Shown: positions 1 through 7,461 of the stretch, piece after piece
Numbering within the stretch: position 1 is the first letter of the stretch
Layout of the letters: every line of letters starts with the position of its first letter
From: Betaproteobacteria bacterium
GTDB taxonomy: Bacteria; Pseudomonadota; Gammaproteobacteria; Burkholderiales; SG8-39
Direction: 5' to 3'
Assembly: GCA_027317055.1 (NCBI GenBank)
Contig: DAHVFK010000037.1
Span: 1-15,086 of the forward strand
DNA length: 15,086 bases
The notes under the pieces: generated by a model
Database searches by the model: none
Seen by the model: only the letters and a program-made list of their open reading frames with translations
What the model was told of the DNA's origin: nothing
Translations under genes and position numbers: made by a program

Positions 1-504
1 GATCAGGGCGGCAGGCTGCTCGTTGCCCGCTTTTCGGTCCGCGCCGGCGCGCGCGTTGCCTCGCCTGCGCTGCGTCTGCCCGAACCCGAGCCGTTGCCTG
101 AGAAACATGCCGCGGAGCTTCATACCCAACTCTCGTTTCGCATGATGCGAGGCTTCCTCAACGGCCGCTCGTTCCAGATGACGCGCGTGGCCGGCGACGA
201 GCATCTGCCCCTCGGCCGCCCCTCCGTCTGGACTTTCAGCAACGACGGCCCGGGCATGGCGATGCCGCATCCGATGCACGTGCACGGCGTGCGCTTTCGC
301 ATCATCGAGCGCCACGGCGGCGTCGCCGCGGACGACCTTCGCGAGGGTATCGTTTCGGCCGGCTTCAAGGACACCTTCATGGTGCTCCCGGGAGAAACGG
401 TGCGCATCGTCCTGACCCCCGACGAGCCGGGCATGTTCATGTATCACTGCCACAACCTGGAGCACGAGGACGGCGGCATGATGCGCAACGTCCTCGTTGG
501 CTGA
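1..504 (+). CDS. Multicopper oxidase, C-terminal part (5' end outside window)
   Basis: This is the last 167 residues of a multicopper oxidase; the reading frame is open from the first base, so the start lies upstream. Two copper-binding blocks are visible: HPMHVHG at 268-288 (the His-x-His that opens the type 2/3 site) and HCHNLEHEDGGMM at 445-483, which supplies trinuclear-site histidines, the Cys and His of the type 1 site and an axial Met. The spacing and the 'DTFMVLPGETVRI' strand resemble CotA, CueO and bilirubin-oxidase type enzymes. Such proteins are exported and oxidise Cu(I), metals or phenolics using O2. No export signal can be checked because the N terminus is missing. The ccdA-type gene starts 9 bases after the stop, so the two are probably co-transcribed. 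A copper-detoxification role is inferred from the neighbours; the substrate is unknown. Confidence 0.93.
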   Translation, partial: DQGGRLLVARFSVRAGARVASPALRLPEPEPLPEKHAAELHTQLSFRMMRGFLNGRSFQMTRVAGDEHLPLGRPSVWTFSNDGPGMAMPHPMHVHGVRFRIIERHGGVAADDLREGIVSAGFKDTFMVLPGETVRIVLTPDEPGMFMYHCHNLEHEDGGMMRNVLVG

Positions 505-512
505 CGTACATC

Positions 513-1262
513 ATGACCGGCCTCGCCAGCCTTGGATCTCTGACCGCGTTTGCTGCAGGGCTGATTTCTTTTCTTTCGCCATGCGTGCTGCCGCTGGTGC
601 CGGCCTACCTGTCCTACGTCGCCGGCCAGTCGCTGCATAAGAACGTAAGCGATGCCCCGACCGACCCGCGCTCGCGCGCCTCGGCGGCGCTGCTGAGCGG
701 CTGTTTCATCCTCGGCTTCTCCGCCGTTTTCATAGCCCTCGGCGCGAGCGCCTCGGTCCTGGGCAGAATCCTGCTGCAATACCGCTACGAAGCGGGCATC
801 GCCGGCGGCGCGCTGGTCACGATATTCGGGCTGCTGATGCTGGTCGGCACGGGGCGGATTCCGTTCCTGCAGCGCGGGTTTCACTTTCATATCGAGGGAA
901 TCGCGGGGCGGCCGCTTTCGGCCTTCGCGCTCGGGCTTGCGTTCGCATTCGGCTGGAGCCCGTGCATCGGCCCGATCCTGGGCGCGATTCTCACCGTGGC
1001 GGCCGTCGCCGACTCGAGCCTCTCGGGCATCCAGCTTCTCGGCGCCTACTCGCTCGGTCTCGCGGTGCCGTTCTTCCTCTCGGCGCTGTTCCTGCACGAG
1101 ATGACCGGGCGCTGGAAGCGGCTGCGCCTGGCGGGGCGCTCGCTGCAGACCTTCGCCGCGCTGGTGATGGTGGTCATGGGCGTCGCGATCATGAGCGGCG
1201 AGCTCACCACCTTCAGCTACTGGCTGCTCGAGACCTTTCCCGGGCTGGGCAAGATCGGGTAG
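513..1262 (+). CDS. ccdA: CcdA/DsbD-type cytochrome c biogenesis and thiol transporter
   Basis: This 249-residue membrane protein belongs to the CcdA (DsbD transmembrane domain) family, which moves reducing equivalents from cytoplasmic thioredoxin across the inner membrane to periplasmic thiol proteins. The hallmark Cys-Pro motifs are present: SPCVLPLVPAYLSYVAG with Cys24 in the first helix, and GWSPCIGPILGA with Cys151 in the fourth. About six hydrophobic helices can be traced, the usual number, and the length is normal. A further Cys64 lies in helix 2. The ATG is 8 bases past the oxidase stop and has no clear Shine-Dalgarno sequence, so translation may be coupled. Reduced thiols supplied by CcdA are needed for copper-site and cytochrome c assembly, which fits the SCO, cytochrome c and DUF411 genes found further right. 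The family call is secure; the partner protein is not known. Confidence 0.93.
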   Translation: MTGLASLGSLTAFAAGLISFLSPCVLPLVPAYLSYVAGQSLHKNVSDAPTDPRSRASAALLSGCFILGFSAVFIALGASASVLGRILLQYRYEAGIAGGALVTIFGLLMLVGTGRIPFLQRGFHFHIEGIAGRPLSAFALGLAFAFGWSPCIGPILGAILTVAAVADSSLSGIQLLGAYSLGLAVPFFLSALFLHEMTGRWKRLRLAGRSLQTFAALVMVVMGVAIMSGELTTFSYWLLETFPGLGKIG

Positions 1263-1279
1263 CGGCGAGCGGGAAACCC

Positions 1280-1903
1280 ATGAACCTGTACGAGCGCTGG
1301 CTCCTGCCGCGGCTGCTGGACCTCGCGATGCGCAACAAGGAGGCGACGCGCTACCGGTCGGAGCTGCTTCCCGCGGCGCGCGGTAAGGTGCTGGAGGTCG
1401 GCGCCGGTTCCGGGCTCAATCTGCCGTTCTACGATCGCCGCGTCGAACGGCTCTACGCGCTCGACCCGTCCGAGGCGCTGCTGAAGATGGCGCGCGCGAA
1501 GGCGCACGCGGTGTCGTTCCCGATCGAATTTCTTGCGGGTTCCGGCGAAGACATCCCGCTGCCGGACGGCGCGGTCGACACGACAGTCGTCACCTGGGCG
1601 CTGTGCACGATTCCCGATCCAGGCAAAGCGTTGCGCGAAATACGGCGGGTGCTCAAGCCGGGCGGGACGCTGCTGTTCGCGGAACACGGGCTTGCCCCCG
1701 ATGCAGGCGTCCGGGTCTGGCAGCACAGGCTCAATCCCGCGTGGCGCCGCGTCGCCGGCGGATGTAATTTGAACCGGGACACCGAACAGCTGATCCGGGC
1801 GTCGGGTTTCGACGTCGTCAAACTCGATAAGGGTTACGCGAAGGCGCCGCGGCCGCTCGGCTATATGTACGTAGGTCACGCGCGTCCGCTCGCCCTGCAG
1901 TGA
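1280..1903 (+). CDS. Class I SAM-dependent methyltransferase (UbiE/PmtA-like)
   Basis: This 207-residue soluble protein has a Rossmann-type methyltransferase fold. Motif I is VLEVGAGSGLNLPFY (about residues 37-51). The acidic residue after strand beta2 is in LYALDPSEALLKMA, motif II is in VVTWALCTIPDP, and motif III is RRVLKPGGTLLFAEHG. The family includes UbiE-like and phosphatidylethanolamine methyltransferases; the substrate cannot be told from the sequence. The frame is open further upstream, but that part runs through ccdA in another frame and is a shadow, so the ATG 17 bases after the ccdA stop is the sensible start. The last base of its final sense codon begins a GTG that opens a small ORF (GTGA overlap). 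It probably shares a transcript with the oxidase and ccdA genes. Confidence 0.9.
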   Translation: MNLYERWLLPRLLDLAMRNKEATRYRSELLPAARGKVLEVGAGSGLNLPFYDRRVERLYALDPSEALLKMARAKAHAVSFPIEFLAGSGEDIPLPDGAVDTTVVTWALCTIPDPGKALREIRRVLKPGGTLLFAEHGLAPDAGVRVWQHRLNPAWRRVAGGCNLNRDTEQLIRASGFDVVKLDKGYAKAPRPLGYMYVGHARPLALQ

Positions 1904-2031
1904 ATCATTGGACGACGAATGAGGCATCGCCGCGCTTGCCAATCCCGACGTGGCGGCGCTGGCGCATCGCGTACGAAGCGCTGCTTCGCGACCGCGGCAT
2001 CGTGCGGCCGGAGTCGTATCCGAAGCGATAG
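1900..2031 (+). CDS. Small ORF, 43 residues, GTGA overlap with methyltransferase
   Basis: A GTG at 1900 overlaps the methyltransferase stop as GTGA and opens a 43-residue frame ending in TAG at 2029-2031. It is too short for routine gene callers. The peptide does not look like a random shadow frame. It contains LPIPTWRRWRIAYEALLRDR, an amphipathic aromatic and arginine-rich stretch, and ends RPESYPKR. There is no signal peptide, membrane helix or cysteine. A GTGA overlap usually means the downstream gene is translated by ribosomes finishing the upstream one, so a separate Shine-Dalgarno sequence is not required. I do not recognise the family. A role as a partner of the methyltransferase is only inference from position. 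It fills most of the 157-base gap before the convergent ATPase gene. Confidence 0.5.
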   Translation: MNHWTTNEASPRLPIPTWRRWRIAYEALLRDRGIVRPESYPKR

Positions 2032-2060
2032 ACACAGCCGGCAGCGAACGTGAATCGTCC

Positions 2061-4274
2061 TCACGGTCGCGTGATCTGCAATTCCCGGGCGGCCTTGCCC
2101 GGCCACGCCGCTTTGGCGCCGACGCGCAGCAACCGCAACCCATTGAACACCACGAGCAGGCTGGCGCCCAGGTCGGCGAACACCGCCATCCAGAGCGTCG
2201 CCATGCCGAGTATGGCGAGAGCCAGGAACACGGCCTTGATGCCCAATGCAAGCGCGATGTTCTGCTTCAGAATCGCGGCCGTGCGGCGGCTGAGGCGGAT
2301 GAACTCGGGGATTTTGCGCAGGTCGTCGTCCATCAGCGCGACGTCCGCCGTTTCGATGGCGGTGTCGGTGCCCGCCGCGCCCATCGCGAAGCCGATGCTC
2401 GATTTCGCCAGCGCGGGCGCGTCGTTGATGCCGTCGCCGGCCATGCCGACGATGCCGTGCGCCGCGACCAGCGCCTCGATCGCCTTAAGCTTGTCTTCGG
2501 GCAGAAGATTGCCGCGCGCGTCGTCGATGCCGACGGCCCTCGCGATCGCGTCGGCCGTTTTCTGATTGTCGCCCGTCAGCATCACGGTGCGGATCCCTTC
2601 GGCGTGCAGCTCCGCGATCGCCTGCCGGCTCGATGCGCGCACCGTGTCCGCGACGCCGATCACCGCGAGCGGCGCGGCGTCGTCGCAGATCACCACCGCG
2701 GTCTTGCCTTCGGCTTCGAGCCTGGCGAGCGCCGTTTCGGCCTGCGCATCGCAAAGGCCGAGCTCCTCGGCAAGCCGGTGATTGCCGAGATGAAACAACC
2801 GCCCGCCGATGCGGCCCTTGACGCCGCGGCCGGCGATCGCGGCGAAATCGGCCACCTCGTGGGGTGAAGCAGTGCCGGGGCGGGACTTCCAGTACGCGCC
2901 GATGGCGCATGACACCGGGTGGTCGGAGCGCGCGGCGAGGCTCGCCGCAAGTCGCAGGCGCTCGTCCGGATCGCCCGACAGGACGACGACGTCCGTCAGC
3001 GCGGGCTTGCCCTGCGTCACGGTGCCGGTCTTGTCCAGCGCCAGCGCACGCAGCTTGCGTCCCTGCTCCAGAAACGCGCCGCCCTTGACCAGGATGCCGC
3101 GCCGTGCGGCGGCGGCCAGGCCGCTGACGACCGTGACCGGGGTCGAGATCACCAGCGCGCACGGACAGGCGATCACGAGCAGCACCAGCGCCTTGTAGAT
3201 CCAGTCCAGCCACGGTAGTCCGAACAGAAGCGGCGGAGCGAGCGCGACCCCGAGCGCGAGCAGCACCACGAGCGGCGTATAGAACCTGGCGAAGCGGTCG
3301 ACGAAGCGCTGCGTGGGCGCACGGCTGCCCTGGGCCTCCTCCACCGCCTTGACGATGCGCGCGAGGGTGGACTCGCCGGCGGCCGCGCGCACTCGGTACT
3401 CGAACGACCCGGCCCCGTTGACGGTTGCGGCGAACACCGGCTCGCCGGCGCGCTTTTCCACCGGCATGCTCTCGCCGGTGATGGGGGCCTGGTTCACCGT
3501 GGACTGGCCGCTCATGACCACGCCATCGAGCGCGATGCGCTCGCCCGGCTTCACCCGCACCAGGGCACCGACCGGCACGCGCCCGGCCTCGACCTCCGCC
3601 CAGGCGCCGTCGGGCTGGCGCACGGTGGCGCGCTCGGGCGACATCGCCATCAGGCCTCGGATCGCGTGGCGCGCGCGCTCGAGCGACAGCGCCTCGATCG
3701 TCTCGGCGAGCGAGAACAGAAAGATCACCATCGCCGCCTCCGGCCACTGGCCGATCGCCACGGCGCCCGTCACGGCGATCGCCATCAGGGCGTTGATGTT
3801 CAGATTGAGATGCCGGAGCGCGATCCAGCCCTTGCTGTAGGTCTCAAGCCCGCCCGATGCGATGGCAACGAGCGCGAGCGAAACCACCGCAGGCGAGGTG
3901 TCGCTGCCCCAGCGCCACGCCGCGGCCTCGGCCAGCGCCGCGCACGCGCCCGACAACGCGAGCAGGGCCCATCGCCGGCGCGGCACCGCCGGCCGCACGG
4001 CCCGCGCGCCGGCCGGGGCGTCCGCCGGCTCGACCGCGGCATGCATGTCGATCGCTTCGAGCGCGCGTAGAATCGCCGCGTCGTCGCCGAGCGAGTGGCG
4101 CACGGTGAGCTTGCGCTGCAGCAGATTGAAGTCGAGCGACGCGACTCCCGGCATTCCCCGCAGGCGGTCGCGGATCAGCGCCTCCTCGGTCGGGCAGTCC
4201 ATGTTGTCGATGCGCAGCGCCACAAGCCGCGTCGCGGACGCGCCGCCGCCATTCATCTCGTCGGGTTTTTTCAT
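2061..4274 (-). CDS. cadA: P1B-type Zn/Cd/Pb-exporting ATPase (CadA/ZntA/PbrA family)
   Basis: This 737-residue heavy-metal ATPase pumps divalent soft metals out of the cytoplasm. In order it has an N-terminal metal-binding domain with DNMDCPTEE (the MDCPTEE variant with one Cys, common in PbrA/ZntA relatives), the TGES actuator loop, the membrane CPC motif (ACPCALVIST), the phosphorylation motif DKTGTVT, an SDHPVS (HP) motif, TGDNQKT and GDGINDAPAL. The last helix carries the Asp of FADLGASLLVVFNGLRLLR, typical of Zn/Cd/Pb (P1B-2) pumps. Although the frame is open to 4319, the ATG there lies beside the -10 box of the promoter. The ATG at 4272-4274, preceded by GGAGG only one base away, is the more likely start; a further ATG at 4254-4256 is possible. 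It diverges from a PbrR/CadR-type regulator. Which of Zn, Cd or Pb it prefers cannot be read from the sequence. Confidence 0.95.
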   Translation of the reverse strand: MKKPDEMNGGGASATRLVALRIDNMDCPTEEALIRDRLRGMPGVASLDFNLLQRKLTVRHSLGDDAAILRALEAIDMHAAVEPADAPAGARAVRPAVPRRRWALLALSGACAALAEAAAWRWGSDTSPAVVSLALVAIASGGLETYSKGWIALRHLNLNINALMAIAVTGAVAIGQWPEAAMVIFLFSLAETIEALSLERARHAIRGLMAMSPERATVRQPDGAWAEVEAGRVPVGALVRVKPGERIALDGVVMSGQSTVNQAPITGESMPVEKRAGEPVFAATVNGAGSFEYRVRAAAGESTLARIVKAVEEAQGSRAPTQRFVDRFARFYTPLVVLLALGVALAPPLLFGLPWLDWIYKALVLLVIACPCALVISTPVTVVSGLAAAARRGILVKGGAFLEQGRKLRALALDKTGTVTQGKPALTDVVVLSGDPDERLRLAASLAARSDHPVSCAIGAYWKSRPGTASPHEVADFAAIAGRGVKGRIGGRLFHLGNHRLAEELGLCDAQAETALARLEAEGKTAVVICDDAAPLAVIGVADTVRASSRQAIAELHAEGIRTVMLTGDNQKTADAIARAVGIDDARGNLLPEDKLKAIEALVAAHGIVGMAGDGINDAPALAKSSIGFAMGAAGTDTAIETADVALMDDDLRKIPEFIRLSRRTAAILKQNIALALGIKAVFLALAILGMATLWMAVFADLGASLLVVFNGLRLLRVGAKAAWPGKAARELQITRP

Positions 4275-4306
4275 GCCTCCATCCGGGTCGTTGGCAAGGG
4301 ATACGC

Positions 4307-4335
4307 TTGCGCAGTACAAACCCTGTAGCTACTAT
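4307..4335 (+). promoter_or_regulatory. Candidate promoter of the PbrR/CadR-type regulator
   Basis: TTGCGC at 4307-4312 and TACTAT at 4330-4335 are 17 bases apart, giving a transcription start near 4342. The boxes overlap the operator and the opposing ATPase promoter. This arrangement would let the bound regulator limit its own synthesis, as is known for MerR-family divergons. The match to consensus is moderate (3/6 and 4/6). Confidence 0.45.
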
Positions 4336-4343
4336 AGAGTCAA
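4313..4343 (-). promoter_or_regulatory. MerR-type promoter and operator for the ATPase gene, 19-bp spacer
   Basis: Read on the minus strand, TTGACT (4343-4338) and TGTACT (4318-4313) are separated by 19 bases. This is the over-long spacer that MerR-family activators correct by DNA distortion. The spacer and flanks hold an imperfect dyad at 4320-4340 with arms ACTCTATAGT and GCTACAGGGT (7 of 10 positions symmetric). It is close to the known PbrR/CadR operator type. It sits between the ATPase and its regulator, exactly where expected. Confidence 0.85.
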
Positions 4344-4377
4344 GCGAGCGCAGCCAAGTACGACAAGGAGAAACGGC

Positions 4378-4827
4378 GTGCCAAGCATGAAAATCGGCGC
4401 CCTGGCCAGCACCACCGGCTGTCAGGTGCAAACCATCCGTTATTACGAACAGCAGGGCCTGCTGGCCGAGCCCGCGCGCACGGGCGCCAACTACCGGCTG
4501 TACGACGACGCGCACGTCGAGCGCCTGCGGTTCATCCGGCACTGCCGCTCGCTCGACATGTCTCTCGACGAGATCCGCGTCCTGCTCCGGTTCCGCGACG
4601 CGCCGGCCGAGAACTGCGCCCGGGTGAACGAGCTGCTCGACGAGCACGTCGGCCACGTGGCGCGTCGCATCGCCGAGCTCCAGGCATTGGAGCGGCAATT
4701 GAAGGAACTGCGCGGCCTTTGCTCCATTGCGCGTCCGGTCACGGACTGCGGCATCATGCGAGGCCTGACTGCCAAGGCCCGCCGCGGCGCGACGAATCTC
4801 GGCACTCACGGACGAAGCAGGCATTGA
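4378..4827 (+). CDS. MerR-family Cd/Pb-responsive regulator (CadR/PbrR type)
   Basis: This 149-residue regulator should sense divalent soft metal and activate the divergent ATPase gene. The N-terminal winged helix has KIGALASTTGCQVQTIRYYE, followed by the usual GLL...YRLY wing and a long dimerisation helix (residues about 82-113). The three cysteines that bind Pb or Cd in this subfamily are present: Cys80 (ENCARVNELLDEH), Cys115 and Cys124 (TDCGIMRGL). The start is chosen as GTG at 4378 because AAGGAG at 4365-4370 lies 7 bases upstream; the in-frame ATG at 4387 would be 16 bases away. The subfamily is well supported. The choice between Cd-selective CadR and Pb-selective PbrR cannot be made by eye. 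Confidence 0.93.
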   Translation: MPSMKIGALASTTGCQVQTIRYYEQQGLLAEPARTGANYRLYDDAHVERLRFIRHCRSLDMSLDEIRVLLRFRDAPAENCARVNELLDEHVGHVARRIAELQALERQLKELRGLCSIARPVTDCGIMRGLTAKARRGATNLGTHGRSRH

Positions 4828-4966
4828 CCGCCGGGGGGCGGGCGAGGGGTGCGGCGCCAAACAATCGCTCGATCTGAGGCTCGCCGGCGCGCATGATCTT
4901 GTGCCCTTCCGCTCGCGCAGCGGTCCTCTGCGCCCGGATCGAGCCGAAGGCCGCGCGGGGCGCCTG

Positions 4967-6421
4967 ATGCGCCCGCGCCCGGCTCTGAGCCTGCTTGGCG
5001 CGCTGCTTCTGGTCTTCGCGCTCGCAATGAGCATGCCGCTGGTGGTGTCCGTCGCGCTGGACGACGGCACGGCCCACGCCTTCGCGGCTGCGATGCTGGC
5101 CGCCGGCGCGGCGGGCGTCGTGCTGCGTCTCCTCTGCGCGGGCCGCGAGCGGAGCCTGCAGGCGCGCGACGGCGTCCTGCTGATCGTACTCGGCTGGGGC
5201 GTGCTGCCGGCGTTCGGCGCGCTGCCGTTGCTCATCCACCTCCCGGGGCTCGGTGCGACCCGCGCCTACTTCGAGGCGATGTCCGGCCTGACGGCCACCG
5301 GCGCGACCGTACTTTCGGGACTCGATCGCCTGCCCGAGTCGATCAATTTGTGGCGCGGCGAGATGCAGTGGCTGGGCGGCATGGGCGTGATCGTGCTTGC
5401 GGTCGCGATACTTCCCTTGCTCGGGATCGGCGGCAGGCAATTGCTCAAGGCCGAAGTTCCCGGGACGATGAAGGACACCCAGCTCAGCCCCCGCATCGCC
5501 CAGACGGCGAAGGGACTCTGGGTGGTCTACCTTCTGCTCACGGCGCTTTGCGCGCTGGCCTACCGCTGGGCCGGCATGTCCTGGTTCGACGCGGCGGTGC
5601 ACGCGTACTCGACCGTGAGCCTGGGAGGATTCTCCTCTCACGACGCGAGCTTCGCATACTGGAATTCTCCGCGCATCGAGGCAGTTGCGGTCGTTTTCAT
5701 GCTGCTCGCGGGCGCCAACTTCGCGACGCACTTCGTCGCATTGCGGCGCTTCAGCGCGGCGCCGTACCGGGACGACCGGGAAATCCGTTCGTATCTCCTT
5801 CTGATCCTTGGGAGCGTTCTTCTCATCGGCGTTTTTCTCCTTGTACAGGGCACCTACGCGGATTTCGCGACCGCGTTCCGATTCGCCGCATTCAATGTCG
5901 TTTCGGTTGCGACCACCACCGGCTACGCGACCACCGACTACGCGAAATGGCCGGTTTTCGCGCCGTTGTGGATGCTGTTCATCGGTGCATTTGCCGCCTC
6001 CTCGGGCTCGACCGGAGGCGGCATCAAGATGATACGGGCGCAGCTCATGTGCCGCCAGGCCCTGCGCGAGCTGCACCGGGTGCTCCACCCCAACGCGACC
6101 AATCCGATCAAGCTGGCCGGCCGCGTCGTCGACAACGGCGTGATCCTGTCGGTGCTGGCGTATATGCTGGCCTACGGCGTTACGCTGGCGGCGGTTACGC
6201 TGCTTCTTGCCGCATCGGGCGCCGATCCGGTAACGGCGCTTTCGGCGGCTGCCGCCGCACTCAACAATCTGGGACCCGGCCTGGGCGCCGTCGGTCCCGC
6301 GGGCACCTACGCCGGGCTGCCGGATTTCCAGCTCTGGGTCCTGACCGCCGCCATGCTGCTGGGGCGGCTCGAGCTGCTCACCGTGTTCGTGATGTTGATC
6401 CCGGCGTTCTGGCGCGACTGA
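4967..6421 (+). CDS. trkH: TrkH-family potassium uptake channel subunit
   Basis: This 484-residue integral membrane protein has the four repeated pore loops of TrkH/KtrB, each with the filter glycine: SGLTATGAT, TVSLGGFSS, ATTTGYATTD and LNNLGPGLG. The intramembrane gating loop is SSGSTGGGIKMIR. About ten hydrophobic helices can be traced and the length matches TrkH (about 480). The frame is open back to a GTG at 4901, but the ATG at 4967 begins a typical TrkH N terminus (MRPRPALSLLGALLLVFA). Neither start has a strong ribosome binding site. TrkH normally works with the cytoplasmic NAD-binding subunit TrkA, which is not in the window. The gene follows the metal regulator by 139 bases on the same strand. 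That gap holds no gene I can support. Confidence 0.93.
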   Translation: MRPRPALSLLGALLLVFALAMSMPLVVSVALDDGTAHAFAAAMLAAGAAGVVLRLLCAGRERSLQARDGVLLIVLGWGVLPAFGALPLLIHLPGLGATRAYFEAMSGLTATGATVLSGLDRLPESINLWRGEMQWLGGMGVIVLAVAILPLLGIGGRQLLKAEVPGTMKDTQLSPRIAQTAKGLWVVYLLLTALCALAYRWAGMSWFDAAVHAYSTVSLGGFSSHDASFAYWNSPRIEAVAVVFMLLAGANFATHFVALRRFSAAPYRDDREIRSYLLLILGSVLLIGVFLLVQGTYADFATAFRFAAFNVVSVATTTGYATTDYAKWPVFAPLWMLFIGAFAASSGSTGGGIKMIRAQLMCRQALRELHRVLHPNATNPIKLAGRVVDNGVILSVLAYMLAYGVTLAAVTLLLAASGADPVTALSAAAAALNNLGPGLGAVGPAGTYAGLPDFQLWVLTAAMLLGRLELLTVFVMLIPAFWRD

Positions 6422-6447
6422 GCGGGCGCGGGCCGTGCCGGCTGCGC

Positions 6448-6468
6448 GCCGCGAGTGAACCTCGCGGC
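6448..6468. other. GC-rich hairpin downstream of trkH
   Basis: Arms GCCGCGAG (6448-6455) and CTCGCGGC (6461-6468) pair perfectly over 8 bases around a 5-base loop, 26 bases past the trkH stop. There is no following T-run, so it is not a standard intrinsic terminator. It might stabilise the trkH mRNA end or slow polymerase. The rest of 6422-6546 shows nothing I can name. Confidence 0.35.
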
Positions 6469-6546
6469 TCAGCCGCAGTCCAATGTGGCTTGGCGGCGCG
6501 AGAAAGGACCGGGCGGATCAGGTGCGCCGCTCTTCCGCGCCGCCGC

Positions 6547-6577
6547 TTGACATTCCAGTGACTGGAACGTCTAAATT
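6547..6577 (+). promoter_or_regulatory. CueR-type copper promoter with 19-bp spacer and perfect dyad
   Basis: TTGACA (6547-6552) and TAAATT (6572-6577) are 19 bases apart. Inside the spacer is the perfect dyad TTCCAGT-G-ACTGGAA at 6553-6567, with outer bases that also match at 2 of 3 positions. This is the classic layout of CueR-controlled copper promoters, which need the activator to realign the -35 and -10 boxes. Transcription should start near 6584, reading into the small membrane protein and cueR. Confidence 0.9.
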
Positions 6578-6610
6578 TTCAGCCTGTCAATGAACGGGGC
6601 GAGGCGTCGA

Positions 6611-6955
6611 ATGAGCGAAGCGATCGAAACAACCAAAACCGCCGAGATGTCGCTGCCCCGGATCGTGCTGGGTCTGCTGCGGCACTACCTCGGCGGGCGC
6701 CGCGGCCTGATCGTGCTGACCGTGGTCGTTCTGGGGACCGGGGCGTTCTTTAATTGGGGCTGGCTGGTGGCGGCCGGGATTGCTCCGCTGCTGATTGCGC
6801 TCGCGCCGTGCGCCGCCATGTGCGCGCTTGGGCTGTGCATGAGCAAGATGGGCGGCAAGTCGTGCTCCTCCGGTTCGACGCCGGGAGCGCAGAACGGCCC
6901 GGCCAAGGGCGCGGAGGCGATTCCGTCCGTCAAGGCCGGCGACGGGCAAGGCTAA
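6611..6955 (+). CDS. Small Cys-rich membrane protein, first gene of copper operon
   Basis: This 114-residue protein has two hydrophobic segments (about residues 32-47 and 50-76). The second contains a Cys/Met cluster, APCAAMCALGLCMSKM, with Cys67, Cys71 and Cys76, followed by Cys85 just outside. The Ala/Gly/Pro-rich tail lacks motifs. An ATG at 6590 is in frame, but it lies about 6 bases from the predicted transcription start and lacks a ribosome binding site. The ATG at 6611 follows GGGGCGAGG (6596-6604) and is preferred. Similar proteins occur beside metal-responsive regulators, from memory of the family, but none that I know has an assigned function. The Cys and Met residues within or at the edge of a helix suggest metal binding or a redox role; this is inference. 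It is directly downstream of the CueR-type promoter. Confidence 0.82.
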   Translation: MSEAIETTKTAEMSLPRIVLGLLRHYLGGRRGLIVLTVVVLGTGAFFNWGWLVAAGIAPLLIALAPCAAMCALGLCMSKMGGKSCSSGSTPGAQNGPAKGAEAIPSVKAGDGQG

Positions 6956-6968
6956 GGGCGGGCGAGAG

Positions 6969-7430
6969 ATGAATATCGGATCGGTCGCCGAGAAATCGGG
7001 CGTTTCGCCAAAGACGATCCGCTATTACGAAACGATCGGGCTCATCATGCCCGCGGACCGCCGCGCGAACGGGTATCGCAGCTATTCCGCCGTCGATATG
7101 CGTACGCTAAATTTCATCAGGCGGGCGCGCAGCCTGGGTTTTTCGGTCGACGAAGTGCGCGAGCTTCTCGTTCTCTGGCGCAGCAAGACGCGCACCAGCG
7201 TCGCGGTGAAGTCTCTGGCGACGCGGCATCTTCAACTGCTCGATTGCAAGCTCGAAGAGCTCGGGGCGATGCGCAGGTCGCTCGCGGGCCTGATTGAGCG
7301 CTGCCGGGGGGATGTAGGCCCCGAATGCGCGATTCTCGATGATCTAGAGGAAGGTGCGGCGGTTCACCCGAGACAACGGTTGCGCTTGAAGAGGCAGCCT
7401 GGCCCGAAAGGGCGTAGTGAGAACGTCTGA
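6969..7430 (+). CDS. cueR: Cu(I)-responsive MerR-family regulator CueR
   Basis: This 153-residue copper sensor has an N-terminal winged helix (NIGSVAEKSGVSPKTIRYYE) and a dimer helix. The Cu(I)-binding loop has Cys112 and Cys120 in CRGDVGPECAILDDL. These positions, and Ser77 at the end of the dimerisation region, are numbered as in the E. coli CueR metal site, which supports sensing of monovalent metal. The extra C-terminal tail (after about residue 130, rich in Arg and Gln) is longer than in E. coli. Unlike the common arrangement, the gene is the second in the operon it probably activates, 13 bases after the small membrane protein gene, so induction should be self-amplifying. GCGAGAG just upstream can serve as the ribosome binding site. 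Confidence 0.94.
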   Translation: MNIGSVAEKSGVSPKTIRYYETIGLIMPADRRANGYRSYSAVDMRTLNFIRRARSLGFSVDEVRELLVLWRSKTRTSVAVKSLATRHLQLLDCKLEELGAMRRSLAGLIERCRGDVGPECAILDDLEEGAAVHPRQRLRLKRQPGPKGRSENV

Positions 7431-7461
7431 ACGTCAAATCAACTACTGAGGGACTCGAACA

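Noticed and set aside
4272..4319. ATG at 4319 as start of the ATPase
   Set aside because: It lies directly beside the -10 box of the ATPase promoter and would precede the transcription start. ATG 4274 is the earliest sensible start.
3844..5235. Long minus-strand open frame (463 codons) opposite the regulator and trkH
   Set aside because: It runs antisense to the PbrR/CadR-type gene and the start of trkH and across the ATPase N terminus. Its Arg/Ala/Pro-rich composition shows no domain, as expected from high-GC shadow frames.
4754..6088. Minus-strand open frame (444 codons) opposite trkH
   Set aside because: It is Arg, Gln and Gly rich and without motifs, while trkH on the plus strand has all four pore loops. 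It is a shadow frame.
6448..6468. Rho-independent terminator after trkH
   Set aside because: The hairpin is real but lacks a T-run, so it is kept only as an unexplained hairpin.
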